Assembly (NCBI RefSeq): GCF_000247695.1
Contig: NW_004624779.1
Coordinates: forward strand, 1,794,215-1,858,214
Reading direction: 5' to 3'
Source of the DNA: Heterocephalus glaber
Taxonomy: Eukaryota > Chordata > Mammalia > Rodentia > Bathyergidae
Length of the DNA: 64,000 nucleotides
This document shows positions 47,701 to 59,329 of this stretch, one piece after another (the first letter of the stretch is position 1; each line of letters starts with the position of its first letter). The notes below the pieces were generated by a model, which saw nothing but the letters and a program-made list of their open reading frames with translations, ran no database searches and was not told the DNA's origin. A program made the position numbers and the translations under genes.

Positions 47701-49784
47701 CCCCTGCAAGGCCGTCCTGCTGAACACCATGAAAGACCCAACATGCCGTGCTCCAGCCAAACCCTGGAAGCCGGCTGGTCTACACAGGGCCGGCGGAAGC
47801 CTGAGGACCACTGTCCTGCTCAGCACCGTTGGAGTCTGGGAGAGAAACGGAAGGCTCCCACTGATGTATCGGGACAACCTGGTCGGGAAGGGCTGTTACT
47901 AATACCGTATTATTTTGCACTTATTGTATGGGTACTGGGACAACCAAGAAAAGGTGCCCACAATGGGACTCAGGAAAAGGGAGCTTTTACATGTATTTTG
48001 ACGCCTTAAAGCCCCCTGTACTCACTACCTTTGAGGTCAGAGCCTGACATGGGCAGGGACCTATCCTAAATCAGACTCAAGTCACACAGAGACCTGGCCA
48101 AGCAGCATCTCTCTACAGTTTGATGCATGCAAAGCCCTCAATTACAGCTCAGGGTAGAATACCTATGTTTCCCTGGGATGGGAAAGAAAATATAGATCAA
48201 AAAACAAGTACTTGTGTGAGGATGACCCCCAGTACAGCTGTGGCAGCTACTCCGCCTACTGGTGCTCCTCCTGGAGCAGAGTGGGGCACCTTGAATACTT
48301 CAGGAAAGACCCTCCTCCTTCAGAAGGAGGGGAGTGTGAACCCCAACTGCGAGAGGCATCAATGCAATCCCTTAAACCTCACCGTCTTTCAACCACAAGA
48401 CTTCCAAAGGGCCATGGTCTGCCAATCTGGCCTGAGGATGGACAGAAGGGGATTAGATCCTGGGTCATGAGCAGACTGAGTATTACCAGCTGGCCTCCAT
48501 CTTTCAGGTGTTCCACTCCTTTCACAAAGAAATCAGTCATCCACTTCCCCAAGACCCACCAGAGATCAAAAACCTATTTCTGGAGATGGCAGAGAATATA
48601 GCCAAGTCCCTAAATATATCGTCATTTTGTCTGTGGGGGAACTCTCATAGGAGATCAGTGGCCTGGGGAGGCTACAAAATTAGAACACACAGATAAGATA
48701 AGTATATCTTTTGACCCAAAAGCCAATTGAGCCTCCAGTGCCCTTGGATCTTAAAAACAAACATCGATTGGTCCTGTGTGGCTAGATGGAGAACCAACTT
48801 TACTGAACCAGTGAGTGAATTGACATGCCGAGGCCAAAATGACTATAACTCCTCTCTAGGGCTCACCTTATGGTGGGGAAATCACACAGAACAGAACCAC
48901 CCCCAATCCTATCTCTCCTTAAATCAACTGTTATGACCCCCAAACCCACAGTGACTGGAAGGCAAAAGGTAGGCTATACTATATAGAGAGAGATAGGGCC
49001 TATGCCCATCTTCCATCTCCCTGCCCAGGAACTGAGTGCTGGGCACGATTAGGCTGTCATTCTTTCTGCTCCTCCCTAAGGCAGAGACATCCCCTGGTGA
49101 GACATCAGGTTTACAACACAGGGACCAGAAAAAAGAGAAAAATACAAATAGATAATTAAAAAGATGACAAGTGGCCTCCAAAAGACTAATTCACTACTGT
49201 GGGCTGGCCACCTGGGCAGAGGATGGCATGTGGGGCTATTGAGTGACCATATACATGCTCAACAAGATCATCAGGCAGTACTTGAGATCATAACAAATGA
49301 GATGGCCCATGCCCTGAGCATACTAGCAAAACAGCAAATTCAGATGCAGAATGCCACATGCCAGAACAGACTGGAACTAGACTATCTCCTTGCCGGGTGG
49401 GGGTGGGGCAGCAGTATGTAGAATGTTCAACTGGAGTAATGGCTGTTTCCAGATAGATGACCAAAGAGGTCATAAGAGAAAGCACTTCCCAGTCCAAACT
49501 TGGAAATGATGGAACCCAGAGGAACTCTGGGGTAGATGGTTCTCTACTTTCAGAAATTCAACATCTTAACAGGAGGAGTCTTAGTCATACTTGGAATATG
49601 CCTAATTATCCCAACTCCTACTCCTAGCCGTGAAGAACCTGAACAGTGTTACAGAGGCCAGGTCATAGTTGACAGAAAAACCATCTCACACATCCCCTAG
49701 ACACACCACTACCAGTCCCTCAATAACAGCTTAAAAGCCATGGCAGAAGAAGTAGATAGAGCCTTTAATAGATTTAAGGGTCTC
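47690..49784 (+). pseudogene. env: Retroviral env remnant (HERV-R/ERV3-like), broken
   Basis: Pieces of an envelope gene lie in order but in different frames. A hydrophobic LLLIPYYFALIVWVLG is near 47895. SU-like segments include ISHPLPQDPPEIKNLF and AENIAKSLNISSFCLWG (about 48530-48660), and RTNFTEPVSELTCRGQNDYN near 48800. A TM-like segment, [19 protein letters not shown] and [13 protein letters not shown], is at about 49275-49395, where the usual disulfide motif is lost. A membrane span, GGVLVILGICLII, is at about 49573-49612. Many stops and frameshifts separate these, so no Env can be made. The resemblance to the ERV3/HERV-R envelope group is from recognising the segment order and the TM heptad region. 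Confidence 0.8.
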
Positions 49785-49796
49785 AAAAGGGGGAAA
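49785..49796 (+). promoter_or_regulatory. Polypurine tract of the provirus
   Basis: aaaagggggaaa lies immediately before the TGAGG start of the 3' LTR, the normal place for the plus-strand primer of reverse transcription. Confidence 0.85.
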
Positions 49797-50060
49797 TGAG
49801 GCAGGAAGCCTGGGGAAACACATCCACTTTTTCTCTCAGGGAGGCAGAAACCAAAAACAACTCAGTAAAAATCCCCAGCAAGCTCACCTTCTGCTTCTGT
49901 AAGCCCACCTTCCAACCAGTCACATGGTGACCCGTATCATGCAGGCCCTTAAAAAACCCTGAACCACGCCAGGTTTGGGAGCTCAGCTTCTGGACACCAG
50001 GCCTCTAACGATCCTTCCTGAACTTCTCGGCTGGGCCTTGGTCTTTCTCAGTGGAAATCC
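49797..50060 (+). repeat. 3' LTR of the provirus, CpG-depleted and probably shortened
   Basis: Starts TGAGGCAGGAAGCC. It shares landmarks with the 5' LTR but carries a 21-bp internal duplication-like insert (ttctgcttctgtaagccca), has CCAGT where the 5' LTR has CCAAT, and keeps a TATA-like ttaaaaaac at about 49949. Only about 4 CpG by eye remain; many 5' LTR CpG positions read TG or CA here. Similarity ends at about 50058 and no terminal CA with a duplication could be fixed. Confidence 0.82.
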
Positions 50061-50289
50061 TGCAACAAGATGATGAGAATTTAAGACACCCTTACCTTTT
50101 CCATTGGCAGGAATTTGGATGCACTGCAGTTAGGGGAGCTTTTAAATTTCCACACTCCATGAAATAGCTACTTGAATCAATCTAATTTAGAATTTAAGGA
50201 GTTAGGAGACCAGACACCACTGTAGTTACATAAATAAAGTGTGGTTTCTTCTATGGATATGTGTGAACTTCAGCAGGGAGCTCTTTGTT

Positions 50290-51615
50290 CATGCTTTTAT
50301 TGGGTTTTCTTTTTTATATTGATATGTAGAAGTTCTTTATTTGTATGAATACTATTCCTTGATCAGTTATCTATGAACAACTATTTTCCTAGTATATGGT
50401 TCTTACTTTATTCCTTTTGTAGTATTTTTTGGTGAGAAAAACTTCAAAATTTTAGTACATTGAGTTTATTGATATGTTTCTTTATAATTTAAGCTTTTAG
50501 GGCCTTAAGAAATGTTTTTCAATTCTAAGTTCATGAGATATATTGTCTTCAGAAAGTCACAAGTTTTATTCTTTAACTCATCTAAAGTGATTTTATGTAT
50601 GTAAAGTATGGATGTAATTTTGGTTTGCTTTCTTGTAATAATAATAGTGATAATGGTTATCTGTTTCAAGTCACTTTCTCTAGAGGAAAACACTTTCTAC
50701 ATTTTGCTACTGTGATGTCTGTTTTATTTTTCTTATGTTGATGTTCTTTTCAAGTCAAATTCTAGTTTCTTGGTATTTTATTGTTTATCTCATTTGCATT
50801 TCTTATGAATGATGCTGAATTTTTTCAAACCCTCTTTTTATGTTCATTTAAGTGACAACAAAATTTTCTTTTTTTATTGTAATAGAGTTGTAAACTATGT
50901 TAGTAATTCTTTTATTAATCCAGTCCTCTATTTCTGGAATATTTCCACCTGAGGCATAATATATTTTGTCTTTTAAAGAGGAATATTGTGTAGGGGCCTG
51001 GGATTTAGCTCATTGATTCTGCCTCCTGCCGTGCAAGGTCCCGAGTTTGATCCTTGGTACAAAAAAAAAAAAAAAAAAAGAAAAATTGTGTCTAATTTGC
51101 TGAACTTATGTTCATGAGTGAGATTGATGAAAAGTGCTTGTCTAGTTTTTCCTTGGTAACATGACTTGAGAGTTCCATAAAATGTGTTGAGGAAGGTGAT
51201 GTTCCTTGTTGTTTTATTCTCTCATAGTTTGTGTAAGATTGGAATTATCTACTATAAAGCCATTTGGGCCTGTTGTTCTTGGAATCAATCATTGAAACTA
51301 ATTTCTTTAATGGCTATAGAACTATTAAACTTTTACTTGCTTTCTGAATGATGTTTGGTATTTATTGTTTTGTGGGATTTATCTACATTGCCTACATTTT
51401 CAACATATTTGACATTAATGACTGTCCTAACAATTTATCAAGTCTTAATTCTCCATGGCACTTATAATCCTGTCCCCTTTTTATTACAGATAAAATTTTC
51501 CATCATGTTTTCTATTTGTCTCTTGATTAATCTGATCAGAAGTTTCTCTGTATTAGTAAACTGTTTAAAAAAACTCACCTGTTGTCTTTGTGTATTTTTG
51601 GTCTTCATTAGTTAA
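50290..51615 (-). mobile_element. LINE-1 ORF2/3' region, diverged, reverse orientation
   Basis: The plus strand shows reversed L1 phrases such as 'gaagttctttatttgtatga', 'attccttgatcagttatcta', 'ccatttgggcctgttgttct' and 'tttctggaatatttccacct'. Heavily diverged, with no open ORF2. Interrupted by an ID SINE at about 50993. Confidence 0.6.
50993..51079 (+). mobile_element. ID-type tRNA-derived SINE
   Basis: 'gggcctgggatttagctcat', 'gtgcaaggtcccgagtttga', 'tccttggtac' and an A tail of about 19. Approximate target-site duplication gaatattgtgt at left against gaaaaattgtgt at right. Its middle is shortened by several bases compared with the other copies. Lies within the L1 remnant. Confidence 0.85.
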
Positions 51616-51627
51616 TATTTTATCTTT

Positions 51628-51828
51628 TTTGGGGGGGGGGGTTGTGTGACTGAATCCAGGGCCTTTGCACTGAGCTACATCCTCAGCACACACTACCACC
51701 ACACATACACAGTTACTTTTTTTTTTAAATTTTGTGAGAGGGTCTCACTAAGTTGCTAAGTTGCTAAGGCTGGACTAGAACTTCCACTCCTCCTGCCTCA
51801 GCCTCCCAGAGTGTTGGGATTACATTAA
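51628..51828 (-). mobile_element. Composite ID/B1 SINE (B1-dID-like), reverse orientation
   Basis: An ID-like part ('gactgaatccagggcctttg', 'cactgagctacatcctcagc') is followed by a B1-like part ('gagggtctcactaagttgct', 'cctgcctcagcctcccagag', 'tgttgggattaca'). The combined layout is that of the B1-dID SINEs known in some non-murid rodents. Old and diverged. Confidence 0.6.
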
Positions 51829-52720
51829 TATGTTCGGTATTCTTTTCATTCTATTTCATTTATGTTTTATTTTCTATTCTTTTTCTAAATTTTCAGTGTT
51901 ATTTTGAATTCATTAATGGTGGACTCTCTGTATTTTCTAATTTAGATATTCAGTGATATATATTGAACCACAATAGCTTTGTAGGGATAGAGACCCTTAG
52001 GTAGGGAAAGATGAGGATCCCCCTGTCCCCAAAAGGAGTTTAGATAGGTGGCTGAACAGGCTTAACTACCTGTGAAGAGCTGAGAGCCTGCGGTTTCACT
52101 TCCTCTTTATGCTGTGCCCTGCAAAGCTTGGTTTGCAAAAGTTGAAAGGAAACCTGACCCTGAAGTGTGAAAAGCCCCCAGTGACCCTTCCCTATTGTCC
52201 CTAATAATCAACCAATGAAGTAGGGGCGCCCTCGGCCCAGAGACCAGATAGGCCCCGACTACTATAAAGTCCATATCTTGAGCCCCCCTCCAATGGTGGC
52301 TCCCTTTGGGGCACCCCTGCTTGTCTCTCAGAGAAAGCAGCTGTACTCTTGGATGTTTGCTGAATAAAAGTACAAACTTTGCTTCTATGCTTTTGATCTC
52401 TATCTGATTCTTCCACAACCTTCTGCATCCTGGGGAGAGTCAGGCCGGGGATTGTGGGACTCTCCATCCATCTCCGCCCGCGACAGCTTAATCAACATTT
52501 TCTTTATCAATCTCTTTTTGGATGGGCATGTGCTTTATTCATTAGTGTATTCTTTTAGACTGAATTCATTTGCCTTTTTCTCATCATTTTACTTTTTTCT
52601 TCTCAACTTACTTAGCAGTTATGTCAGTTATGTTTCTATGTGGAGAAGCTATCTTTTGTTACCTGTATTTGTAACAGAGTTTAGAATTAAGATATTTACT
52701 TTCTTTCTGAAGAACATAAG
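51829..52720 (-). mobile_element. Further LINE-1 remnant around the solo LTR
   Basis: 51830-51975 and 52490-52720 are T-rich sequence in the style of reversed L1 ORF2 and probably continue the L1 to the left, with the solo LTR inserted between them. Assignment is weak. Confidence 0.35.
51980..52485 (+). repeat. Complete solo LTR of a class I ERV, 506 bp
   Basis: It begins TGTAGGG and ends CGCGACA, and is flanked by a perfect 4-bp duplication GCTT (51976-51979 and 52486-52489). A U3-R-U5 layout is visible: CCAAT at 52211-52215, TATA-like actataaag at 52261, AATAAA at 52363-52368, and a U5 with 'gggactctccatccatctcc'. Four-base duplications and this layout fit gammaretrovirus-like ERVs. Its sequence is unrelated to the LTRs of the provirus at 44-50 kb, so it is another family. 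No internal sequence remains, meaning the two LTRs recombined. Confidence 0.88.
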
Positions 52721-52907
52721 TCTTAGAATGCTTTATTTCTGATAATACTTTCCAAATTATATACCACTAGTGTTTGATAATTCCTTTTGTTACTTTTTTG
52801 AGCTAGAAATTAACACTTATTATTTTATACAATCAAAATTCAACCTTATCTTTGTTGCTGGTTAGAATAGTGAGTTTTATGTTATTGTGTACTTAATACA
52901 GCACACA

Positions 52908-52924
52908 CACATATGCGCGTGCGT

Positions 52925-52964
<40 letters not shown>
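52908..52964. repeat. (CA)n microsatellite
   Basis: An ACAC run with a short GCGC/GTGC interruption at its left end. Confidence 0.95.
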
Positions 52965-52968
<4 letters not shown>

Positions 52969-52984
52969 GGGACTGCCTCTGGGA

Positions 52985-53220
52985 TTAGTAGCCTGTATTC
53001 AAATTGCCTTTTTTTTGGCCAAAAAGATTACTTCAGGCAAGTAAGTTAACTCTGCTTTGCCTCTGTTATCTCATCTGTCAAATGCAGAGAGGTGATTACC
53101 TTCTTGCAAGGTTTTTATGAAGACTGAATGAGTTAGTGTAAATAAAATACTTAAAACAGTGTCTGTCTATATTCACCATTCAGCAAACATTAGCTATTAT
53201 TACTGTTCATTTTTACTAAC
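52985..53220 (+). repeat. MIR SINE (ancient)
   Basis: 'gcaagtaagttaactctgct', 'ttgcctctgttatctcatct', 'aggtttttatgaagactgaa', 'acttaaaacagtgtctgtct' and 'attagctattattact' follow MIR closely. Confidence 0.8.
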
Positions 53221-54030
53221 ACAGGTCTCTTCCTAGTGATAAATATTAAGAGCACAGGCCTACAAAGCTAGGTAACACTACGTTATGTCTACACTTCTTC
53301 CCTTAAAATTATGGATAACACCCAATGCTTTTACATAATTCAACCTAAATTTTCAAAAACATTTTTCAGTGATATCCAGGTATATTAGCATGTAACATTA
53401 CAATTATTTTTCCATCCATATATTCACTTACTTAGTTTCTGTGCCTTATTTATTTCATCATTTCCAATCCCAGTCATTTAATAATTTAGTGTTTTTAAGG
53501 TGGTTTATGAAAATCTTCATATGATGTGGTTGGTAACTGTCATACTATTTCATGTGAGTACGATAATACTTCAGTACTTGTCAGAAAACAAATTTTTGGC
53601 TGCCTTTCAATGCTTGTAATAGCCTGAAGGTGCTTGTGAGTATGATGATTTTTGGATCTTTTATGAATTTGTGTATAGTTCCAAAGGTGTAAATGTATCC
53701 TGGATTTAATCTCTGCTTGTTTCCATTCTTCTTTAAATTATTATTTTTTCTTAATAAGTATTTGAGAAAAAATAAAACTAAAGACATCACTGTAGTTTAT
53801 GAAGAAGAATAAGTTAAACAATATAAACTTACCTGGTTTATTAACTTAAAGATTTTATTGGCCACATAATATATATTTTGAATATAGTTGGTGATCTTTA
53901 AACATTTACTCAATATAAAGGAATTAGTTTTATCTCTCCATTTTTTGAAAGCTTATTCAATTGCAGACTTTGAAATTGTTAATCTTACCAGGCAGTCCAA
54001 GTATTTTTTAAAGAGATATGGAATATTTAA
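53221..54030. other. AT-rich intergenic sequence, no gene seen
   Basis: Nothing recognised. Confidence 0.45.
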
Positions 54031-54037
54031 CTTTTCT

Positions 54038-54123
54038 GGCGGCGGGGGGTGTACCAGGGATCGAACTCGGGTCCTTGCACTTGTGCAGCAGGCGGCGAAA
54101 CCACTAAGCTAAATCCCTGGCCC
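54038..54123 (-). mobile_element. ID-type tRNA-derived SINE
   Basis: Reverse copy: 'accagggatcgaactcgggt', 'gcagcaggcggcgaaaccac' and 'taagctaaatccctggccc'. Imperfect target-site duplication (aacttttct at left, aactctcct at right). Confidence 0.88.
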
Positions 54124-55235
54124 AACTCTCCTACTTTTTGAAGGTAATGTCTTTAATTGTTTACAAATTTGCTGTCAGTCAAATTAAATTGTTGATTCAT
54201 TGTAATTTGTCTTTTTTCTTGATTGTTTTAAATATCTATGACTGTTATCCTGGTTCACTATTATCTACCTACCTATCATCTTCCTAGTTATCATCAATCA
54301 ACCATCATTTATGTATCATCTATCTATCTATATCTATCTATCATCTATCTATCTACTATCAACTCAATTAAACAGTTAAATCTGCACAGTTTTTTTTTCC
54401 TTTTCTTTTCTCATGAATGACAGTCTGATCCTTTACCAATTCAGGAATATTCTCAGCTGTCATCTTTTTGAGTAATATTTCTTCATTCTTTTTTAGTCTA
54501 GAACTCACTTAATTAATTTATGTCAAAACAACTAATTTTTTCTTCTGTGGCTTTTACACTGGTTTTCATTTTTCTTACATTTTATGTCTCTGATACATTC
54601 AAGGCAATTCTTTTGGATCTGTTCTTTCAGTTCATTAGAATTCTTTTCATTGTGTTTATCTGCTTTGTAATCTGCCTATTAAAATTTAATTTTATGATTA
54701 CATTTTTCAACTTTAGAAATTTTAAGATTTAATATGCCTATATTTTTTAATTTTAGAAGCTTTAAGATTTAAATATACAATTATATTTTTCAATTTTAGA
54801 AGTTTCTGTTTTTTGTCAAATATATCCAATCATTTTCCATTATGTATTTATTACTGCTTTCTGAAAGTCAATTCCTTTTAAAATAATTTTAAACATACTC
54901 ATTTCTAAAGGATTTACCAGATTCTTTTTTTATATTTAGGCAGGTTTTAATCTTTTTGGTCATTGACTCTGCTAATCATGATAGAATATATGAGTCCTTA
55001 TAAACATTTTAGCATTGGAGTTGTAGGGTACTAGCAATGTAATACCCTACATGTAGGGAGCTAAGGTACAAATCCTGGTACTTAAAGACAATTTTTCTTT
55101 TGCTTTTACCACATGCCCAGCATGTTTTCATTGCCCAGTGGAGTTTTGTTGTTTTTACTAATTTCTTGACTTTGAAGTCCCCAGGCAAATAGGTTGGAGA
55201 ATTTTGAATCAAAAACCCATCCGAGGTGTTGGTTT
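54124..55235. other. AT-rich sequence with ATCT microsatellite and a decayed SINE
   Basis: A (TATC)n/(ATCT)n stretch lies at about 54310-54358. 54440-54870 is T-rich and may be more L1, not certain. 55012-55085 ('attggagttgtagggtacta', 'aaggtacaaatcctggtact') may be a badly decayed ID-like SINE. No gene. Confidence 0.4.
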
Positions 55236-55245
55236 ATGGTTTTAG

Positions 55246-55329
55246 TTTTTTTTTTTGGTACTGGGGATCTAACTCAGCACCTTGCGCTTTCGAGGCAGGC
55301 GCTGTGCCACTGAGCTAAATCTCCGGCCC
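55246..55329 (-). mobile_element. ID-type tRNA-derived SINE
   Basis: Reverse copy: 'ctggggatctaactcagcac', 'cgaggcaggcgctgtgccac' and 'tgagctaaatctccggccc'. 9-bp target-site duplication tggttttag (55237-55245 and 55330-55338). Confidence 0.9.
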
Positions 55330-55457
55330 TGGTTTTAGATTGTAAGGGAGACTTACTGTCTTTTGCCTCCCAAAGCCATGGCAGAGACACAGCTGCTGTT
55401 GAGTTGGTGAGTTCATCCTTTGTTGGAGTACACTTTACACTGATAGGGAAACATTTT

Positions 55458-55551
55458 ATTTTATTTTATTTTTGGTACCGGGGATCGAACTCGGGTTCTT
55501 GCTCTTGCGCAGCAGGCGCCGAAACCACTGAGCTAAATCCCCGGCCATCCG
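55458..55551 (-). mobile_element. ID-type tRNA-derived SINE
   Basis: Reverse copy with TTTTA-repeat tail, 'ccggggatcgaactcgggtt', 'gcgcagcaggcgccgaaacc' and 'actgagctaaatccccggcc'. Perfect 18-bp target-site duplication ctgatagggaaacatttt (55440-55457 and 55552-55569). One of the least diverged copies here. Confidence 0.95.
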
Positions 55552-55569
55552 CTGATAGGGAAACATTTT

Positions 55570-55965
55570 GAGGACTCAGGTTTACTCAGGGACTGCAGTT
55601 CTAACTTTCTGCTCTGTGGGCTCACTTCCTCAGAGCTTGTCCTGCCAGGTATTTAATCCTATGCCCTAAGTATATTAATAACACCCTGGCCAATGCCAAC
55701 TGCTTTAGTTTTCAATGCTCTTATTTATACTTCCATATACTTTCCTTTCTTGAACTGTCAACCATGGATTTAGGTAATTTTTTCCAGTATTTTTAGGTGT
55801 TTGCATCTGGATGATTTTTAGTTTATCATATTCCACCATCTTGTCAGCATATGTCATATAGCTATTAATGGGTGCTTCCTCAAGAAGCCATATGAAGCTT
55901 TAAAATTACCTCTTCTTAGGCCAAATGCCATTCTTCTCCTTAGTTTCTTTCTGGAGTTAGTGTAG
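55570..55965. other. Intergenic sequence, no gene seen
   Basis: Nothing recognised. Confidence 0.45.
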
Positions 55966-55969
55966 TAGT

Positions 55970-56150
55970 GGTTACAATACACTGAATCCTTACTATTTTC
56001 ACTGTTTTAATTATTTAGTTATCACAACACCCCCGAAAGCTTGAGTTTATATGAATGTTATAAGTGAGAAAATTGAGTCAGAGAGGTTAAAGTACTTGTC
56101 CAAGGTATCAAGGCAGGAAAATAGCATTGGCAGGATTATTGGTGACTTGT
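55970..56150 (+). repeat. MIR SINE (ancient)
   Basis: 'cctt actattttcactgttt', 'tagttatcacaacacccc', 'aagtgagaaaattgagtcag', 'agaggttaaagtacttgtcc' and 'aaggtatcaaggcagga' are MIR phrases. Confidence 0.75.
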
Positions 56151-56589
56151 TAACGTCAGTCTGTCTTGTCAAGACTTTAAACTTTTAATCCATAAGGGAC
56201 ACTGAGAGAACCACTTTCAAGAGATGTTATTTGATGTGTATTATCTGATATGCTGATTTTTAAAAGCTGTACAGCTTTCTATATTTAGCTTTAGAATGTA
56301 AAATTAAGTATGTATGTGTATATTATACATATATGTATGCATACACAGAAATATATTTGTTTATTTAAATAACGATCTCATCTTATTAATGTTGGATTTT
56401 AGAATGTTCTTTATGATGTAAGAAAATTTCCTCCTTAATAATGTTTACTAACCAGACATTAGAATCAATCAATGCATATTTACCACTAAAGAAAATTCAC
56501 TGAGTACTTTATAAATATATTCTTTTACTTATCCATATGAGAAAGCAATGTTGGCAGTGATTTAATGACACAGCTGTCTACAGAATAAT

Positions 56590-57035
56590 GCCTACAGTTT
56601 TTTTTTCCTTAAATTCTTTTATTGGTACATTTTATGTATACAGTACGTTTACATTTATCATTGGGTGCTTGTACCTGAACCCGATGTATCTTAGTTCTTA
56701 TTTTTTCCCCCATTACCTGTGCGCCCTTCACCCCCTCCACCCTTCCCTATTTACATAGATTTCATTTCCATTTTTTCTCTTTTCTCATAATTTTTCCTTT
56801 CCCTTCTTCCCTTTCCCCTTCCCCTCCTACCACCCCTACCCCTTTGGACCTTTTCCTATTTCAAATTATCAGTTATTCATTTTAATCATTTAATCCTTAT
56901 TTACACTTTCAGTTTCTCACACTAGAGAAACTATTTGGTATTTACACATGTGTGTCCTATTTATTTCACTTAAGAGTATCGCCTCAATGTGCATCCACTT
57001 AGCTATAAATGTCTCTAGTTTCTCGTTCTATGCCT
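56590..57035 (-). repeat. L1 3' end region, ancient, probably reverse orientation
   Basis: T-rich start, then a long C/T-rich part, then 'gtcctatttatttcacttaa', 'gagtatcgcctcaatgtgca', 'tccacttagctataaatg'. Read in reverse this resembles the L1 3' UTR phrase around 'agtgaaataa'. Assignment is moderate. Confidence 0.5.
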
Positions 57036-57039
57036 ACAG

Positions 57040-58684
57040 TTTTTAGCCCCTCACTCAAAACTTTCTGAACTTTCATCCCATCTCCTTCCTTATCACTCTC
57101 CCAAACCCTGTTCTGTGCTTTATGAGTGAGAGGTGGGGCAGAAAGTGCCCCTCTCCATTCACCTCATATTCTAACGCAGATGAGGTGGGGCAAGCTTCGG
57201 AAATAGAAGTAGAATTCCGAAGGTACCAATCCAGACTAGAGAGAGGGGAAGAAAACCAGCTGGGTTGTCCATAGTGAGTCTTCACTATGGGTAGACATCC
57301 AAGTGAAGGAGACAGTTTGGTTCTGGAGAAAGGGAGAGTGGAGCTTTTGGCTCTGTCTCTTCAACTGCAGTGAATTTCTTGCACTCTAGGGACTGAGTAT
57401 ATAATATCCTGCAGGGCAACTGCTCTCAGCCTAGTGTTTGACTCTTCAAAGTTGTTTAGTTATATTTTGCTTCCATGAGCCCCCTAGTTACCTGAACCTT
57501 AGCTCTCTTCACATAGTATATCTTACCTTTTATCACACTGCATTGAAACTTTTTGCTTAATTTTTTGTTCTCCTCACTGGACTGTAAGTTTAGGGGAGCA
57601 GGAACAGCCAACAAATACCTTATAAATGATATCTGGTGTTAAATGCATACTTGTAGAATAAATTAGTAGATACTTGCTAATTATAACTCTAATTCCCTAT
57701 GGCATTACAAAAGCACACCAGATAAGGAAGAAAACAAGACTGTTGTTATAGAGATGTGAGTAGGGAGAAATAAGTGCCTTTTCTATTGACTTGACCCAAA
57801 GGAAAGTGCCATAAATGTATAAACCTGCACAAAATGTGGTTGTTTGGAGTTATTGCTTACTATTTTGCCTAGGAATGAACTGGAGTAAACTTGCTTATTT
57901 CTGTTCTTATTCTTCAGTGTTCTACACACTTCAAATCCTTATTCATTTTCCACAAGGTTAAAAGAGTTATTTGGAATTATACAGAATGTTCTTCCATTGC
58001 TATGAAAGGAATGTGTGTTGGCAACTCTCACTCCTAGCATTTATCAAAGTTTATATGTACTTCACTCAATGTAAACAAAATGCTCCAGATTCACATTTCT
58101 GACAAACCTTGTTTATCATTAATAGTTTCACTAGTTAAATGGTACAGAACTGTACATGCTTTAAAACTATATTAGTTGTTTAAAAGTGTCAAGAAAGGTA
58201 AAGTTTGTGCAGTTTGCCACCTGCTAATGCCTGTAAAATCATTCCTGCCAGAGATACCGAATGGTTTTCCATTATATTAACATTGCATGAATAAAAACCT
58301 AAGTCTTTTAAATCACAAGTTTCATAAGGTGTTGATTGGCCTGGAGCAGAATAAATTCCGACAAATATTTATGGTGCCAAGAATTGTGTACATAAATATT
58401 CCTCCTTGAAAATGTTTCCAATGTACTGTTAAACTGCCAAGGTGATATAATTTAACAGGTAAAGCAGTGAACAGAGAGCAAAAGGTCACTGAATTTGAAT
58501 TCCTTCTCCATTCCCACTTTAATGTGTGAACCTGAACCACTTGAACCTTTCCAAAAGTCAAATTCTTATTTTGTGAAATGGGAGGAAATTGACCATTAAG
58601 GCACAGGGCAGGGCCCATGGTCATAGAAACTTTGGAAATCTAAGTTATTATTAGGATGTAGAAATTTATAACATTGCAGTGTTA
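57040..58684. other. Intergenic sequence, no gene seen
   Basis: Short frames only, no recognisable repeat. Confidence 0.45.
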
Positions 58685-59025
58685 GTCCATGGGGGCTTCT
58701 TTAACAAAATACCATAATGAGGTGGCTTTTAAACAACAGGTAATTGCTTCTCATGGGCTGGAGGCAGAGAATTCCCAGATCAAGGGGCTGGCAGATTCAA
58801 CTTCTGGTGAGGGTGGGCTTTCTGATTTATAGAAAATGCTTTTTAGCTGTGTCCTCACTGGTTCGAGTGGTGGGGGTCTCTCACCTGGCTTTCAAGGGCA
58901 CTAATCCCAACTACAGGGGCTCCATTTTCAAGACCTAGTCATCTCCCAAGGGCCCCACTTCTCATTGCCTTTCCCTTGGGAGTGAGGAAACACATTCGGA
59001 CCAAGGAAATGTCCATTTACAAGGA
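58685..59025 (-). repeat. MLT1/MaLR-type LTR, reverse orientation
   Basis: 'aacaaaataccataatgagg', 'ctcatgggctggaggcagag', 'gatcaaggggctggcagatt', 'agctgtgtcctcactggttc', 'gggcactaatcccaactaca', 'acctagtcatctcccaaggg' are the reversed phrases of an MLT1-like LTR. Confidence 0.7.
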
Positions 59026-59089
59026 ACTTGGTTTGCATTTATTGTTAGTCTTCAGAATACATTTGCAAATTAACTTGTAATAATACCTA

Positions 59090-59310
59090 TTACCATTCCT
59101 TGACTGTTTACTGTTATTCAGACATTATTTTAAGTCCTCTGTTATCCCATTTACTCTTTGTAACAAACCTTCAAAGCACATCTTGTTTTTCCCATATTAA
59201 CAGGATTAATATTAGAGCATGTGGCAAGCTCAAGATTTCCCACCTTGAAGATAGCAGAGCCAGGATTCAAACCTATAAGATTCTGAAACCAGAAGTCTGG
59301 GTTTATACTC
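59090..59310 (+). repeat. MIR SINE (ancient)
   Basis: 'attattttaagtcctctgtt', 'actctttgtaacaaaccttc', 'gtggcaagctcaagatttcc', 'agagccaggattcaaaccta' follow MIR. Confidence 0.7.
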
Positions 59311-59329
59311 ACCTTGTCCCTATGCTTTG

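Larger units (their letters stand above)
44467..50060 (+). mobile_element. Class I (gammaretrovirus-like) endogenous retrovirus, defective provirus
   Basis: The order is 5' LTR, leader, gag, damaged protease and residual pol, env remains, polypurine tract and 3' LTR, all in plus orientation. At about 5.6 kb it is well short of the usual 8-9 kb for this class; most of reverse transcriptase, RNase H and the first part of integrase are absent. The gag is of the gammaretroviral p30 type and the env resembles the HERV-R/ERV3 type in its transmembrane subunit. The LTRs differ by roughly a fifth or more plus indels by eye, so the insertion is old. Matching target-site duplications were not found, probably because the 3' LTR is shortened. 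Only gag remains open. Confidence 0.9.
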
